Notes: a model not told the origin generated them from the letters alone. A stretch of 64,000 bases of DNA from Isoetes taiwanensis (GCA_021234155.1 JAJEKV010000044.1:9646777-9710776); one strand, 5' to 3'. Shown: positions 45,982-57,033, counted from the stretch's first letter. Translations and numbers: made by a program.

Positions 45982-46620
45982 GAATAGAATAAAATAGAAC
46001 AGAATAGAATAGGAATTTTGTTAGCCCTACTTGAGACCACCACCTATGGATCCAAACAAGTGCTAGCTATACATCGACAAGTGGGATTAAAACTCTACCA
46101 AGGGTTTTCGAGGGAAAAACTCCAAGCAGACTGTCGCCGCACACTGCATTAAATTGCATAGAGCGCCCAACATCAACCTGAGGACACAAACGGTCCGTGC
46201 ATCCGGCGGCTCTGGAGGTAATGTAATTCCCCAACAACCCATCACCGTGAATACAATCATGCAACGGCTGGCCAGTACTAGGTAATCGAACATATCGCTT
46301 CCTCGGATATGGGCAACAAGGCAGACCGAGGCGCATTTATCCAATCGCTACCGCAAACACTGCGCCTCGTCGCTTCCGCCTGCAAACCCCGGCCTAAGGG
46401 TTTTCAAGGGAAAACCTTAGCAAGAATAAGCTCACGGGCACACCGCATACCGTAGCGGTGATACTAATACCGGCCCCAGATACGCAAACGAGTTCCGCGC
46501 GACCAACAACCCCCGAGGTCACCCTAACAAACCCACCGACCAGAAATAATAATCGATGCAACGGCTGGCCGTGTACTAGTAATCGTACCACGCACGCCTT
46601 TGATATGGGCAAATGTCAAG
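45982..46620. repeat. LINE 3'-side repeats: (GAATA)n and a diverged 300-bp pair
   Basis: A GAATA-type simple repeat (45,982-46,013) is the 3' tail of the minus-strand LINE, read as TATTC units. Above it, AAGGGTTTTCGAGGGAAAAAC (46,100-46,120) and AAGGGTTTTCAAGGGAAAACC (46,396-46,415) head two diverged units. Both also contain ATGCAACGGCTGGCC and ATATGGGCAA, so the segment was duplicated. Confidence 0.6.
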
Positions 46621-46739
46621 CGATCCGAGGGCATGACATTCATCCTCAATCGCTCTGGTGGCAACATCGCAAAGCCTGCCTCGTGGCTTCCCGAGCCTAA
46701 CGCCTCGCTTTCAATGCGAAGGCGACAGCCCCTACACGG

Positions 46740-49561
46740 GCTCACAGTTCAGCTTCTTCATGGGTAGCTGGGTGTATTGGGCATCGTGTGGGCCTCTCGT
46801 GAGCCCAGACCAATTTGTTACGAGAAAATGTTCTTTACTATGCTACGAGCCTCTGTGATCCTACAAATTTTAAGTAAGGGAAAGTAGCATCAAGGTATAG
46901 TTTAAGTGCCTCGTGATCTTTTCTTTTGTCCCGACTCTGACGATCTATTTGTCTCCATACCCCGCGCGGGAGGAAACCCACTCGGTGCCGGTTTGTCTCT
47001 TCAGCAGGATTTCGTGCTAGACTCCACGCTATACAAAGCAAGGCGGGCAAGCGTAATGTTTAGCGCACGCAACCTTTTGAAGTAAATGATATGGCTGCCT
47101 AATGCAAATTCGCTGAAGGGTAGAAAGCCTGCCTCTAGAGGAGGATTCCGCATGAACTCAGGACTTCACCCCCAGGGCCCGCCAAGAAGGCCTTTCCAGA
47201 CCTGTGTTTCGAGGTCATTCCAGGCCGAGGGATATCACCGACCTACCTGCCCTCATACAAAACCAACCAAACAAATGTGGATCAGACCTGTGCATACACT
47301 CGCTTTGTGGCTGTTGTTCCGCATGGCATATAGTGCCTTCCAACCCGCCAGGACTCAAGAACGCGTGATAGCCGTGATCCAATGGGTGGTGAAGGAAAAC
47401 TCAACCTTGGGTACTTCTGTAGGCTCTGGAGCCACCTCTACCTCTTGCCCCCGGCATCGTGGAAGCCTTTGGCTTCATCGGGATGATGCAACTCAGCAGG
47501 ACTTCCTAGTTTTGGCTGTTAGTCCTCCGCATGCCAGTGAAATTTCCGCAAGAGCATCCAGGGCGATGCATGTCCCTTATGGAGGTATAGGCCATGAGGT
47601 TGACATCGCCAAAGATATATGAGAGCTGGGCCTTGATTGTGTGATGGCGAGATGCCTCGCACTCCATGCTCAGAGAGCCAATCTTCCAACTGATCAATGT
47701 ACATGCCAAAGAGGGGCCACCACCACCCCAACGCCTACCAGTCCACCTGTGGTTTTCGGATGTGATAATGGGTCTGAGTATGCCTCAGACAAATTTTATA
47801 TAACGATTCTCGCGAAGTCCGTGGGGTCCCCTAATTGCCGCAATCATTCCATAGCTTGTTGTGGGTACTGTGTCTAATGCCTTTGGTAAAATCCAATTAA
47901 ACAACAAGACAGGTTCTGCCGTATGCATTCCCGCTATCCCCAATCAATGCGCGCTAGAGTGAAGATATGATCAATGGTGGAATGTCTGGGCCGAAAACTC
48001 CCACTGTAAAGAGCTCGACCTCCGGCTTCTCCCGGCCCATATTGTCAGCCACCGCCAAGGATGCCACCAACAAATGGAAAAGAGAGATGACCATAATAGC
48101 ACGGGAAGCTATCGGGCACGAGGTCCTCTGTTGTATGGAGGGCCACTAGTGGTCCATTGTAGGTAAGCCTTTCCCAATGCTTTATTGAACAATGCCGCGG
48201 AGAATGCAGGGAGGCCCAGCCCATTTCGTGGTTCACCGTGATGCCATCTAAATCAGTTGCCTTCCCCATTAGCTGACGCCAGGCCCATGATGACATCCCT
48301 CCTCAGGATAAATCCTCGTAGAGCCATGCCTATCCTGCGGAGGGGATCGGTGCCCTACCGAGCTGGCCGCATAACCGCGGCAAGTACCGTACCCATTGCC
48401 CGAGGTGATGTTCCCCTGTAATGCGGCAGCTTGCTCAAGACCCTTCTCCAGAATGTCCTGCGCCGGGTCCGTGAGACCAAACATCCGCGGCTGATGCTCC
48501 GCGAGGTATCCGCCTCTGTTCTTGAGAAAGGACGGTATTGACGCATACCTGTGGGCGAGGATGACTGGACTCTGGCTTCTAGAGGCGCTTTGAGCCCCGA
48601 CACTCATCATCAAACCATCCGCTATGGGAAGGTGGTGGTGCTCGAGATTTGCCGTGAGCCGCCCTCCCAAAGCATCTTCAGCTACGTGGGCAGGTGAGAG
48701 CTCACTCGGCAGGATTGTTCTGAAGGTGGTGGTGCTCGGAACTCGCCGCATCATGCTCAAGCAGCTGGGCATAGGTCCCTGCACGTCGTGAAGTCCGTGC
48801 AGCCTGGGGCACCCGTGTATTGAGGCAAGAGGGTGCAATGGGAGCCCCCCACCGAGAGATGCATGAACAGGGCCGGTGGTCGAGTCTACTTCCTCGCCCC
48901 CAGTGTTCCGCCCCGGATGGAAAATAACCGTGCAGATCCCGCTCTCAAAGCGCCAGATAATCCACCACACCGAGCTGCCCCTTGGTTCTCCGGCTCACAA
49001 GTGCAAAGAGCTGGAAGACGGCCATTGCACCAACCCATTACAGATAACCAGGTCAAAGATACTACCCAAAGAACAACAACCGCCGCCATAGCGCCAAAAT
49101 ATGGTCTGTCGCCCGATATCCTTGACCAAGCCACCTCTGGGGTTCAACTTCAAGACGCCCCTCGCCAGTGGGCTCAAATTTTGGAACCCCGCCTCGCCTC
49201 GTGGCGCGGCATTAAAGTCGCCAAGCAACATAACCATGCCCAACTGTTTGTGCTGATGTATGTCATCATATAGATCGACATAAGGCTCCAATCGATCCAC
49301 ATCTGAATGAGTGTTATAAAAGTTGCTCTCGGCATGTGGAAAGTAGCAACTCCAGAATTTAGATCCACAGCAAGGGCTTGGGTTTGAACTTGTGTCAACA
49401 TTAACAACAGTGGCTAAAATTAAACTATTATCAATAGGGTTTAGAACTTGCCTGGAAATTGCCACATCATCATTTTTGTTGACAACAGATAACTCCTGAG
49501 CTTTGTGAATTAATTCCTCATCTTGAAAGTTGTTATCCTTGTTTTCCTGCCCTATATTCAT
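46740..49561 (-). pseudogene. Decayed LINE: endonuclease, reverse transcriptase, C-terminal region
   Basis: Minus-strand reading order. An endonuclease frame (49,561-48,995) contains SNFYNTHSDVDRLEPY and MLLGDFNAAPRGEAGF, the APE-type GDFNA motif; SDHxP is not visible. GKATDLDGITV (about 48,270) starts the reverse transcriptase. CCLIGFYQRH, across a frameshift, stands for the FVDFTKAFD block (about 47,885). GPLFGMYIDQLEDWLSEHG (about 47,720-47,665) follows the YxDD approach region. VLAGWKALYAMRNN (about 47,360) and the LLETG..P-like LEAGFLPFSEFALG (about 47,130) mark the post-catalytic part. A last open segment (47,050-46,838) encodes RKDHEALKLYLDATFPYLKF. Stops and shifts break every domain. 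The YIDQLE and AGWKALYA blocks tie it to the copies at 1.6-3.3 and 15.5-17.0 kb. Confidence 0.78.
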
Positions 49562-49589
49562 CTCGACTCATCCTGCCCTATATTCATCT

Positions 49590-49790
49590 CGACTGAGCCG
49601 GAATAGCTGGCTTCCTAAACACAATAGAGTGACGAAGCGACTGTGCCAACAGAGCCCAAACCTGGGGATTGTTGCTCCTGCAACAACTGGCAGATGAATT
49701 TCGACACCAGAACCTTCGTGTGCAACGACACATCAAGCATACCCAAGCCCCCTGCCTGTCTGGGACGCACACACTTCCACATTTAACCTT
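49590..49790 (-). pseudogene. Fragment of an L1-type LINE, post-catalytic region
   Basis: The minus strand encodes CVPDRQGAW, GLGMLDVSLHTKVLVSKFICQ across a frameshift, then LLQEQQSPGLGS. This resembles the segment after the reverse transcriptase in plant L1 elements (P...GGLG...L...N.ALL.KW). Only about 60 residues survive. It lies directly upstream of the endonuclease of the neighbouring minus-strand LINE and probably belongs to a different element. Confidence 0.5.
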
Positions 49791-50010
49791 TGGTTACAAG
49801 AGGTCTGGGGATCAAAACCCCACAACTCCAACTCAAGTTATCATGATCCCCACAACTCCAACTCAAGTTATTACTATTTTTGTTCCAGTTGATATTTTTG
49901 TTTCAGTTGGTATTGTACTATTTACATACTTTATTAATGTACACACATTTAGCCTTTGGTACATACATGACAACACAGTGGACATTTGGCACAATCTCAT
50001 GTGTAACTCC
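49765..50010. repeat. CACATTTAGCCTTTGGTTACA-type repeats upstream of the plus LINE
   Basis: CACATTTAACCTTTGGTTACA (about 49,778-49,798) and ACACACATTTAGCCTTTGGT (about 49,941) match ACACACATTTAGACTTTGGT at 53,196, just beyond the plus-strand LINE. The second copy also shares GACATTTGG.A.AATCTCATG with it. A 24-bp unit, CCCACAACTCCAACTCAAGT, is duplicated at 49,818 and 49,849. Confidence 0.7.
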
Positions 50011-50046
50011 AACACAACTTTTTTTTTTCCTTTTTTTCCTTGGTTA

Positions 50047-50103
50047 CAGTTCGTATTGTTCTATTTATATACTTCATTATTATAAATAGAACAATACGAA
50101 CTG
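50047..50103. repeat. Perfect 23-bp inverted repeat with 11-base loop
   Basis: The 23 bases 50,047-50,069 (starting CAGTTCGTATTG) are the exact reverse complement of 50,081-50,103; the loop is TACTTCATTAT. It sits immediately upstream of, and its right arm overlaps, the endonuclease frame of the plus-strand LINE. Confidence 0.95.
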
Positions 50104-53030
50104 GAATGACAAACTGCCAGGGGCAGGGCGTGGTTTTGGTGGGATCGCTGTATTCAGCAAATCCCAATTGACACAAGAATGCCAAATTGTACAGCAGGAT
50201 GACAATAACCAATATATTTGGTTACATGTCAAAACTAGAGGGCGAGATCTTTATTTTGCAATATGTTATTTTGCACCAAGCAATGCCAAGATCTATGACA
50301 AACAGAATTTATGCAGGGATGACCCTTTCAGTACGTTATGCTCAGATATCATAAGATATCAATCCAAAGGTGAAGTATTTGTATTGGGAGACTTCAATGC
50401 TCGTACTGGCCAAAAGCAATGCCAAACATATGAAGATATATTAGATCTGCGTTTGGACGAAGTAGAGAATGTGTTTTTCAGCAGAACATCTGAGGATACA
50501 ATTACAAATAGCATGGGAGAGTCTTTGTTGGAACTCGGTACTGTATGTCAGTTGAAAATCATCAACGGGATAAGATTATTTCCAAGATCAGGGCATTTTA
50601 CATGCATAAATCATGCAGGTGCAAGCACAATAGATTACATCCTGGCACGAAATGTAGACTTTCTACAGGACTGTTTTGTAGGAGAGAAACTTGTGGAATC
50701 TGATCACACTCCATTGCACATGGTGTTTAAGATTGACACAAAAGCTGATTGGCAGCAACCACATCACACTCCTAGACTGAAAATCAATTACAAAATGTGT
50801 AGCTCTTATAAGAAGAAAATTGAAGGATTGTTAGCACATAGCACATGGTCAGGAGTGGTGGTTGAAGATGCGCACAAATTTGAGGACTTGCTGCTAGATG
50901 CTGGTAAAGAAACATTTGGAATCTCCAAAAGGCACCGTCAAGGAAAACCATGTAATGCATGGTGGGATTCCGAGTGCGAGATAGCACGAAAAAGTCTGCC
51001 ACAAAACTGCATCAGCAAACCTGCATGGTACAGGAAGTTGTTGAGAAATAAGAAACGCTTGTTTTACAAGCAGAGACAGTTGGCTCTAGCTGAACACTTC
51101 AAGAAAACGCCCAGGTCATTTTGGAGCATCCTAAAAGGTAAACCAGAACAGGCGATTTTGGATATAGATGACCTACTAAATTTAGTGAAAGATAGATATT
51201 TATGAGAAAAAAGATGCTGATAGCATGCCAATCATGGCCTCAAATATAGATCTATTTCTAGAGGATGAGGTTAAAGATATCCTGGCAAACATGGCAAACA
51301 ACAAAGCGCATGATTCTGATGGCATTTGCGTGGAACTTTTAAAATGGGGCGGACATAGAACAATCTCCATCCTCACAAGAATATTGAATATGTGTATCGT
51401 GCAAGGGATGCCGCATAATTGGAGAGGATAAACCGCGGTCCACCCAATCTACAAGTTCGGAGACAAGAAAGTGGCTACCAATTATAGAACTATCTTAATT
51501 GGCAGCACTTTTGCAAAGATACTGGGCAGTTTGTTGGAGAGCAGATTAAGCACTTGGGCAGAAGAGGAAGGTGGTAAACGCTCTGCATATCAGGCAGGTT
51601 TCGTAAGAGATCATAACACACTAGACCATGCGTTTACATCGCTGGTGCTTGTAGAAAAGCCAAATCTCCCACACGCACTATACATTGCCTTTATTGATTT
51701 TGCAAAAGCATTCGATACGCATTCGAGGAGAAAAACTGAAAGTGAAAGGATGGCTCAGCTTTGGTGTTCCAATGGAAATCGTCGGGAGGCAATCTCCCAA
51801 CTATATGCGTATGCCGATCAAGCCGTCATGTAAAAGTTAACACGCTTATAAAAGCACTATTGAGTGCGCCAGGATGCCCACCGCCCCTACGCTTATTTGG
51901 CATCTTTATAGATGAGCTGGAAGATCGGTGAAGGAGCGATCCCCTGTTTGGATCGAGAATAGGTACACATATTGTGCAATTACTTCTATACGCCAGATGA
52001 TGTGGTGTTAGTGGCAAACAAAGAGCACATCCTACAAAAGCATTTGCACTGGAGTCCTTTTGCGTAGAAAAACAAATGACAGTTAATGTGTCTAAGTCAA
52101 AGATAATGGTATTTGGCACCAGAGACAGGCCGATCTTCAAATACAATGGGATGGAGTTAGAGACAGTTGAATGCTTTAAATACCTGGGGATTGATTTCTC
52201 ATCCAAATACAATTGGAAAGAGTGCATCAAACACAGGGTCACAGGAAGTAAGGCGGCATTGTACAGCATGCTTTCAAAATATAGCAGAGCTTCTCTCACG
52301 GATTGGGGACTCAAAAAGGTACTCTTTAAAACTTTAGTCCAGACTGTCCTGCTGTATGGTGCGCCCATATGGGGGCCAGGCATATCCTCTAAGTTATGGC
52401 AGCAGGTCGAATCCATCCAGAAGACCTTTCTCCGCGAGGAATTAGGTATAAAGCCTCAGATCCCTTATGCAATCATGTTGGCCGAGGCTGGCCTTTTTCC
52501 AATGGAATTGGAAGCACTCTTTCAGGCAATCAACTTTGTCAAGCGGTAGGGGGGCAGCCAACAGATCGGGTATCCCATCGGGCCATGTTGAGCTCGTAAA
52601 ACGTCCGGATGGATGAAAGACATCGTCGAGGGAATGGGCAAGCGGGGATGGGGTGTGACGGATGCCATTGGGTCAATAATAAGTCGACGAGAGAGAATTG
52701 CCGGAGAAACTTGCAAGAGAACACTTATGGGAAGCTCCAGAAAAAAGATGATGTATTCTGGGGCCAATGTGAACCAACAATTTGAATATGGGAGCCAAGC
52801 CTATTTGAATGCAGACATTTCGAGAGAGGATATAAACGATTGTTGCTGTACGAGAAATGGGCTCACATAGACTACGCAATTGAGACCGGGTCGGTGGTCT
52901 AAAATCCCTGTCGAGGATCGTATTTGCAAGGTATGCGAAGAAAGCCAAATTGAGGATGAGTACCATACGTTTATACATTGCACGGCACATATCACCATAT
53001 CAGGGAGCAGTTCAACATTCAAGTGGCAGA
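50090..53030 (+). pseudogene. LINE with endonuclease, reverse transcriptase and zinc knuckle
   Basis: The plus-strand frame is open from 50,090, and RGFGGIAVFSKS is visible before the first in-frame ATG at 50,168. It runs to a stop at 51,205 and encodes an APE-type endonuclease: FVLGDFNARTG (about 50,385), STIDYILA (about 50,630), ESDHTPLH (about 50,700). Reverse transcriptase follows in another frame: NNKAHDSDGICVELLKWGG (about 51,300), one TAA stop at 51,429, VATNYRTILIGSTFAKIL, AYQAGFVRDHNTLDHAF, and FIDFAKAFDT with a catalytic Asp (about 51,690). The palm is then frameshifted; LFGIFIDELEDR lies at about 51,895. YADDVVLVANK at about 51,990 is split by one extra base. The thumb (FKYLGIDFSSKYNWKEC) is at 52,076-52,549. 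A CKVCEESQIEDEYHTFIHC zinc knuckle at about 52,925 ends the protein. A few lesions only, so younger than the other LINEs here but inactive. Confidence 0.85.
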
Positions 53031-53170
53031 TTTTCATTCACTATTAGCGCTATCACCTATGCGCTTGAGTTTATACATGAGAGCGGTGGATGCACATCGT
53101 TCTCTACTGTTGAAGTTGTAAAAGTTTTCAGGTTCCATGGTCTCTCGAGGCCCTACGTGAGCTAGACACA

Positions 53171-53256
53171 TATTATTATTATTATTATTATTATACACAC
53201 ATTTAGACTTTGGTTACACACTAGACATTTGGTAGAATCTCATGTGTAGCTAGTGA
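53171..53256. repeat. (ATT)n tail and 3' repeat of the plus LINE
   Basis: An ATT simple repeat (53,171-53,194) is followed by ACACACATTTAGACTTTGGT and GACATTTGGTAGAATCTCATG, matching 49,941-50,003 upstream of the LINE. The shared sequence is probably LINE 3' untranslated DNA. Confidence 0.65.
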
Positions 53257-53920
53257 AGCTCGAAGCCAGGGGTAGCTCTCAATGTAAGATTATGATTTCT
53301 AAATCATAAACATGCAACCATTCTCCCCTTTAGAAACCTGAGTATTTTTTTTTACAGTACATGTGAATGCTAAGGTCTACAAAGACAGAATGATAACGTT
53401 ATGGAGCAGAGCAAAAGAGGATCTACCTTTTGCCCTTCCCAGCCCACGTCTGGCACTGGAGGACCTCTTACCATGGAGTCACAAGAGTTGACGTAGCATC
53501 CTGATCAGGGAAAACTATGCCCCGTGTCACAGAGCACAAGAATACCACAGGGTATCACATATGGACATGAGCATGCCGGAGCAACCTAGGCCACCGAACC
53601 TAGAAGTCCGACCCCGGAGGTTCCAATAGACATAATCAAATACCAAGACAACAATGGAATAATGCAAAGACCATGACATGTGGTGTTCATTAGAATGTTA
53701 ACTATACATATGCCTAGATTATACTGCTGCTTATGTTGCCCATACAACCTGCCCAAGTTGAAGTAGCTAGGTTACTGACGAAGATAATGATCAGAATCCA
53801 AACACGTTGAGGAAGCCATAAGCCTAACTATCATTGATGTAGCTACGACAAGAAAAGATGCTCCCAATCCACACAATGGAGTTACCTCAGAACCATTCTC
53901 CCATGAGGATAATCTATTAA

Positions 53921-54337
53921 CTATGATGCCTTTGATAGCAACGACTTAGAAACTAACAGTGTACACCTAGAATAACAGTGCTCCACGCCATAGAGCAAGT
54001 TTTCAGCCATCTTATATAGAGCTAATAACTCATTTCTAGATTTCAGATATTCATAAAGATATGCTCTGAGATCTAATGGAGAAAGATTGAATAGCTTTGA
54101 TAGAGAGCTACACATGATATGGTGACTTTCTCGTAAATACTCAAAGGCCGAGCATCTAATCAAAGCATGGTCTTCATCCTCCACTTGTGCTTCAAAACAA
54201 CATGGGCAGAAACGCAACTCTCTTGGGATCCCTTGTTCTCGACCCTTTTCAATCTGCAAAGAATGAGAACTGTGTCTGAATTTAGCAAATCTAGAGGAAT
54301 CTTTAAAGAATCTAAGAGAGTCTAGAAGAGTCGACAT
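53921..54337 (-). pseudogene. C-terminus of another LINE (zinc knuckle)
   Basis: The minus-strand frame of 138 codons contains AKFRHSSHSLQIEKGR, then CPCCFEAQVEDEDHALIRC, the R..SH.L.IE.GR / CxxC...EDE.H....C signature found at the C-terminus of many LINE reverse transcriptases. The same signature closes the plus-strand LINE at 52.9 kb. Upstream it is cut off by the AATCT minisatellite, so this is a severely 5'-truncated or broken copy. The reading frame itself is intact over 417 bases. Confidence 0.65.
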
Positions 54338-55188
54338 GGAATCTTGAGAATGTAGAGGAATCTTGGGATGATTTTTGGGATTCTAGCGCAATTTAGGGAA
54401 ATCTTCACGAAATCTTTGAGGATGTAGGAGAATTTAAGTGAATCTTGGGAATCTAGGGGAATCTTGGGATAATCTTTGGGAATGTAAGGGAATCTCAAGA
54501 GAATCTATGCGAGAATCTTGAGAGAATCTATGGGGAATCTCGATAGAATCTTAGGGAATCTTGAGAGAATCTTTGAGAATCTGGGAAATCTTGATGAAAC
54601 CTTGGATAATATAGCAGGATCTTCATAGAATCTAAGGGAATCAACGAAAATCTGGATAGAATCTTGGGATAATCTTTAAAAATCAAGGGTATATTATGAG
54701 AACCTTGGGGAATCCTTATGGAACCTTAGGGGACATAGGGGAATCTTAAGGTGATCTAGGGGAATCTTAAGGTGATCTAGGGGAATCTTTGAGAAATTCA
54801 TGTGAATCCTCGTAGAATATTAGAATATTCATAGATTTTAAGGGAATCTTAGAGAATCTAGGAAAATTTGTATAGAATCTATAAGAATCTTTGTAGAATC
54901 TTGGAGAATCTAGGGGGATCTATGGAAATATTAGAGAATCCAAGGAATCTTCATGGAATTTTGAGTATTCTAGGGGAATCTTTAGAAATTGTAAAGAATA
55001 GAGGGGAATCGTCAAGAAATATGGGAAATCTAAGGGAATGTAAAGGAATCTTGATGGAATCTCAAGGAATCTTGAGGGAATATGGGAAACTTAAGGGACT
55101 GTAAAGGAATCTTGATAGAATCTCAAGGAATCTTGAGGGAACCTAGTGGAGTCTTCAAGAGTATGCGAGAATATAAGAGAATCTAGGG
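54290..55188. repeat. AATCT-type degenerate minisatellite, about 900 bp
   Basis: About 900 bases are built from irregular 10-13-base units such as GGGAATCTTGA, GAGAATCTAGG and GGAATCTTAAGGT. Short stretches are duplicated exactly (CTTAAGGTGATCTAGGGGAA twice near 54,745 and 54,765). There are no unique spacers, so it is not a CRISPR. Its right end abuts the inverted-repeat element. Confidence 0.9.
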
Positions 55189-55447
55189 GCATGCATGGGG
55201 CATGCCCCGGGGGTTTCACCATTGAAACCCCGTATGACCCAAGAGCGTGACTGGGTAGGGGTTTTTTTGAACCCTCGACGTCCGTATACGGACTGCTACC
55301 TCATACGGTCGACCACCATTTCCCCCGTAGGTGGTCGAGAAGGGGGAGTTGGGCGGGAAGGTCCGATCCGTAGATCAACGTTAGGGCCTACTCCAACTTC
55401 GAATGCTCTGAAGATCTGAGGCTCCACCGGAATGGACAATTGAAGTC

Positions 55448-56159
55448 ATGTCTTATGATGCCAACGGAGTTGGAGTGTTTAGCATTTGGTGCCTTGAATG
55501 CCAAATGAAATATGGAAGAGGAGGAGATGACATGATGTACAATTTCACTGCACGCCACATGGAATCAAAGGAACACAAGCTGAACATGCAAAGAAACACA
55601 GAAACTGTTGTTGACAGCCAGGAAAGTGTGTCAAAGGAAACATTGGTAAGTGATATTATGGCTGAAAATAGGGCAGCAGTTGAAGAATGTATGTCTTCGA
55701 AAGTTGGTCCTTTTGTCGAGCAAACCGGTGTCGTGTTTGAGCTATATAAGGAGACCATTGGAAGCTATGCAAAGAAAGAGAACATTTGCATTTTATGTGT
55801 GCTTTTGTCGAGGAGGTCTCTACTCCTTTTTCCATCAAGAGGAGACGTGGTTGAAAACATGAGGGAGCATATAAAGAGTAGTAGACATGTGCAAAAATCA
55901 ACCGCCAAAGAGAGGAACCAAGAGCATGAACAAAGCAAGGTTGGAAGGCCTCGAAAGGATATGGTGGATCCTTCACAAAAGAGCATGCTATCATTCTTAC
56001 ATCGAGGTATTATTCCATTTCAATATGCTCAAATCTGTTCTCCTAATGGGCTGAAATCTGTTTTCTTAAATTCTGACATATTTATGGGCCCTTTGCTTTG
56101 CTGCAGACCACTCTAAGGAGGCTGAGACAAGCCATTCAAGCGAGAGATCAAGTATGTAA
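55448..56159 (+). CDS. Two-zinc-finger protein of unknown function
   Basis: The ATG at 55,448 opens a long plus-strand frame. It encodes a first C2H2-type finger, CLECQMKYG...ARHMESKEH (about residues 14-43), an acidic linker, and a second finger, CILCVL...NMREHIKSSRH (about 114-145). A basic GRPRK patch with AT-hook-like character follows (about 164), then QKSMLSFL (about 175), which resembles a PCNA-interacting PIP box. A 100-nt intron with GT at 56,007 and AG at 56,105-56,106 after CTTTGCTTTGCTG would replace the hydrophobic read-through end by HRDHSKEAETSHSSERSSM and a stop at 56,157-56,159 (about 203 residues). A strong donor GTATGTAAAG at 56,151 offers an alternative third exon. The unspliced frame stops at 56,116. 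The protein is probably nuclear and nucleic-acid binding; family unknown. No lesion is seen, so it may be functional. Confidence 0.6.
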
Positions 56160-56712
56160 AGAGAACATGTACAATTACTTGTTTGCTTCTTCGTTGTTAT
56201 ATTGTTATATAGTAGATGATTGTTTTTGGTTCTTGTTCTCATTCTCAATTTGCTTGGGAAAAAAAATACACAGGAAACTTGCATCTGGCATATCTATGTT
56301 GGGGTATCTTTTGTATATACTCTGATTTTTAAAGTGTTGTGGTTCTGCATGTTGTGTATATGCATGTTGTTTTTAAAGTGCATTTAGGTTTTGAAAATTG
56401 TGGCATATTTGATTTGATCAGGACTCGATTTGAAATTTTCTCTGCATGTTATGAATAAGATCAGGGCTTGTTCTTACTGAAAAATTGTACATACTCCACG
56501 AATCTGATCAATAGACTTCATATATTCATAAAAGCTGGAGTTTTACAAAAAAACCTGTTTACATCAGAGCTTGCATCTGTTTACAAAAAAGCTTTGAGTT
56601 TTTAAGACAAAAACTTGAACTTTACATTCCTTGCAGCCGATATACAGCCGAGACAAAAGAAAGAGCAGAAATCTAAGACTTAAGAGCCAGATTCACAACA
56701 GAAATCTAAGAG

Positions 56713-57033
56713 TTAAGAGCCAGTGTTAATAGCCAGATTCACTGCAGCAGCAGTAGTGTAATCAGCAGGGGGCATTTTCAGGTCCACTTTGAGGTAAATG
56801 CAATCAGCCTCCATTGTCAGCATAAGAAAGCGCTCATCATCATACCCTACTCGATCAACCCACTTCTGGACTTTCTCTGAAACTGTAGCTCCTTGCTCCA
56901 TTAATCGCACTACCTCCAAGCAGGAAAACTTGGCAACACAGGTCATCTGCATGCCCGGATGGCTAGAAGAGGATGACTCTTCAGCCCGGGGCTTCTTGGC
57001 TGTGTATTTCAGCCTCGCCATATCAGAAAGCAA
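56713..57033 (-). CDS. Small basic-N-terminus protein of unknown function, convergent neighbour
   Basis: The minus-strand frame opens with MLSDMARLKYTAKKPRAEES. The second ATG, at 57,021, gives MARLKYTAKKPR and is a likely start. It has a Lys/Arg-rich N-terminus, a Ser run and a mixed hydrophobic/charged core (SCLEVVRLMEQGATVSEKV, VGYDDERFLMLTMEADCIY), ending at 56,713 after about 103 residues. No family was recognised. A good TATA box lies about 110 bases upstream. A 33-base segment just beyond the stop is tandemly duplicated (GAAATCTAAGA.TTAAGAGCCAG at about 56,668 and 56,701). It points toward the zinc-finger gene inside the same putative element, so the two may belong to one mobile unit. 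Confidence 0.5.
   Translation of the reverse strand: MLSDMARLKYTAKKPRAEESSSSSHPGMQMTCVAKFSCLEVVRLMEQGATVSEKVQKWVDRVGYDDERFLMLTMEADCIYLKVDLKMPPADYTTAAAVNLAINTGS

Noticed and set aside
47086-47622. 178-codon plus-strand frame
   Set aside because: It is antisense to the minus-strand LINE, whose conserved AGWKALYA block lies in the same bases.
54290-55188. Regular array reminiscent of CRISPR or telomeric repeats
   Set aside because: Units are contiguous and degenerate, with no unique spacers and no fixed repeat length.
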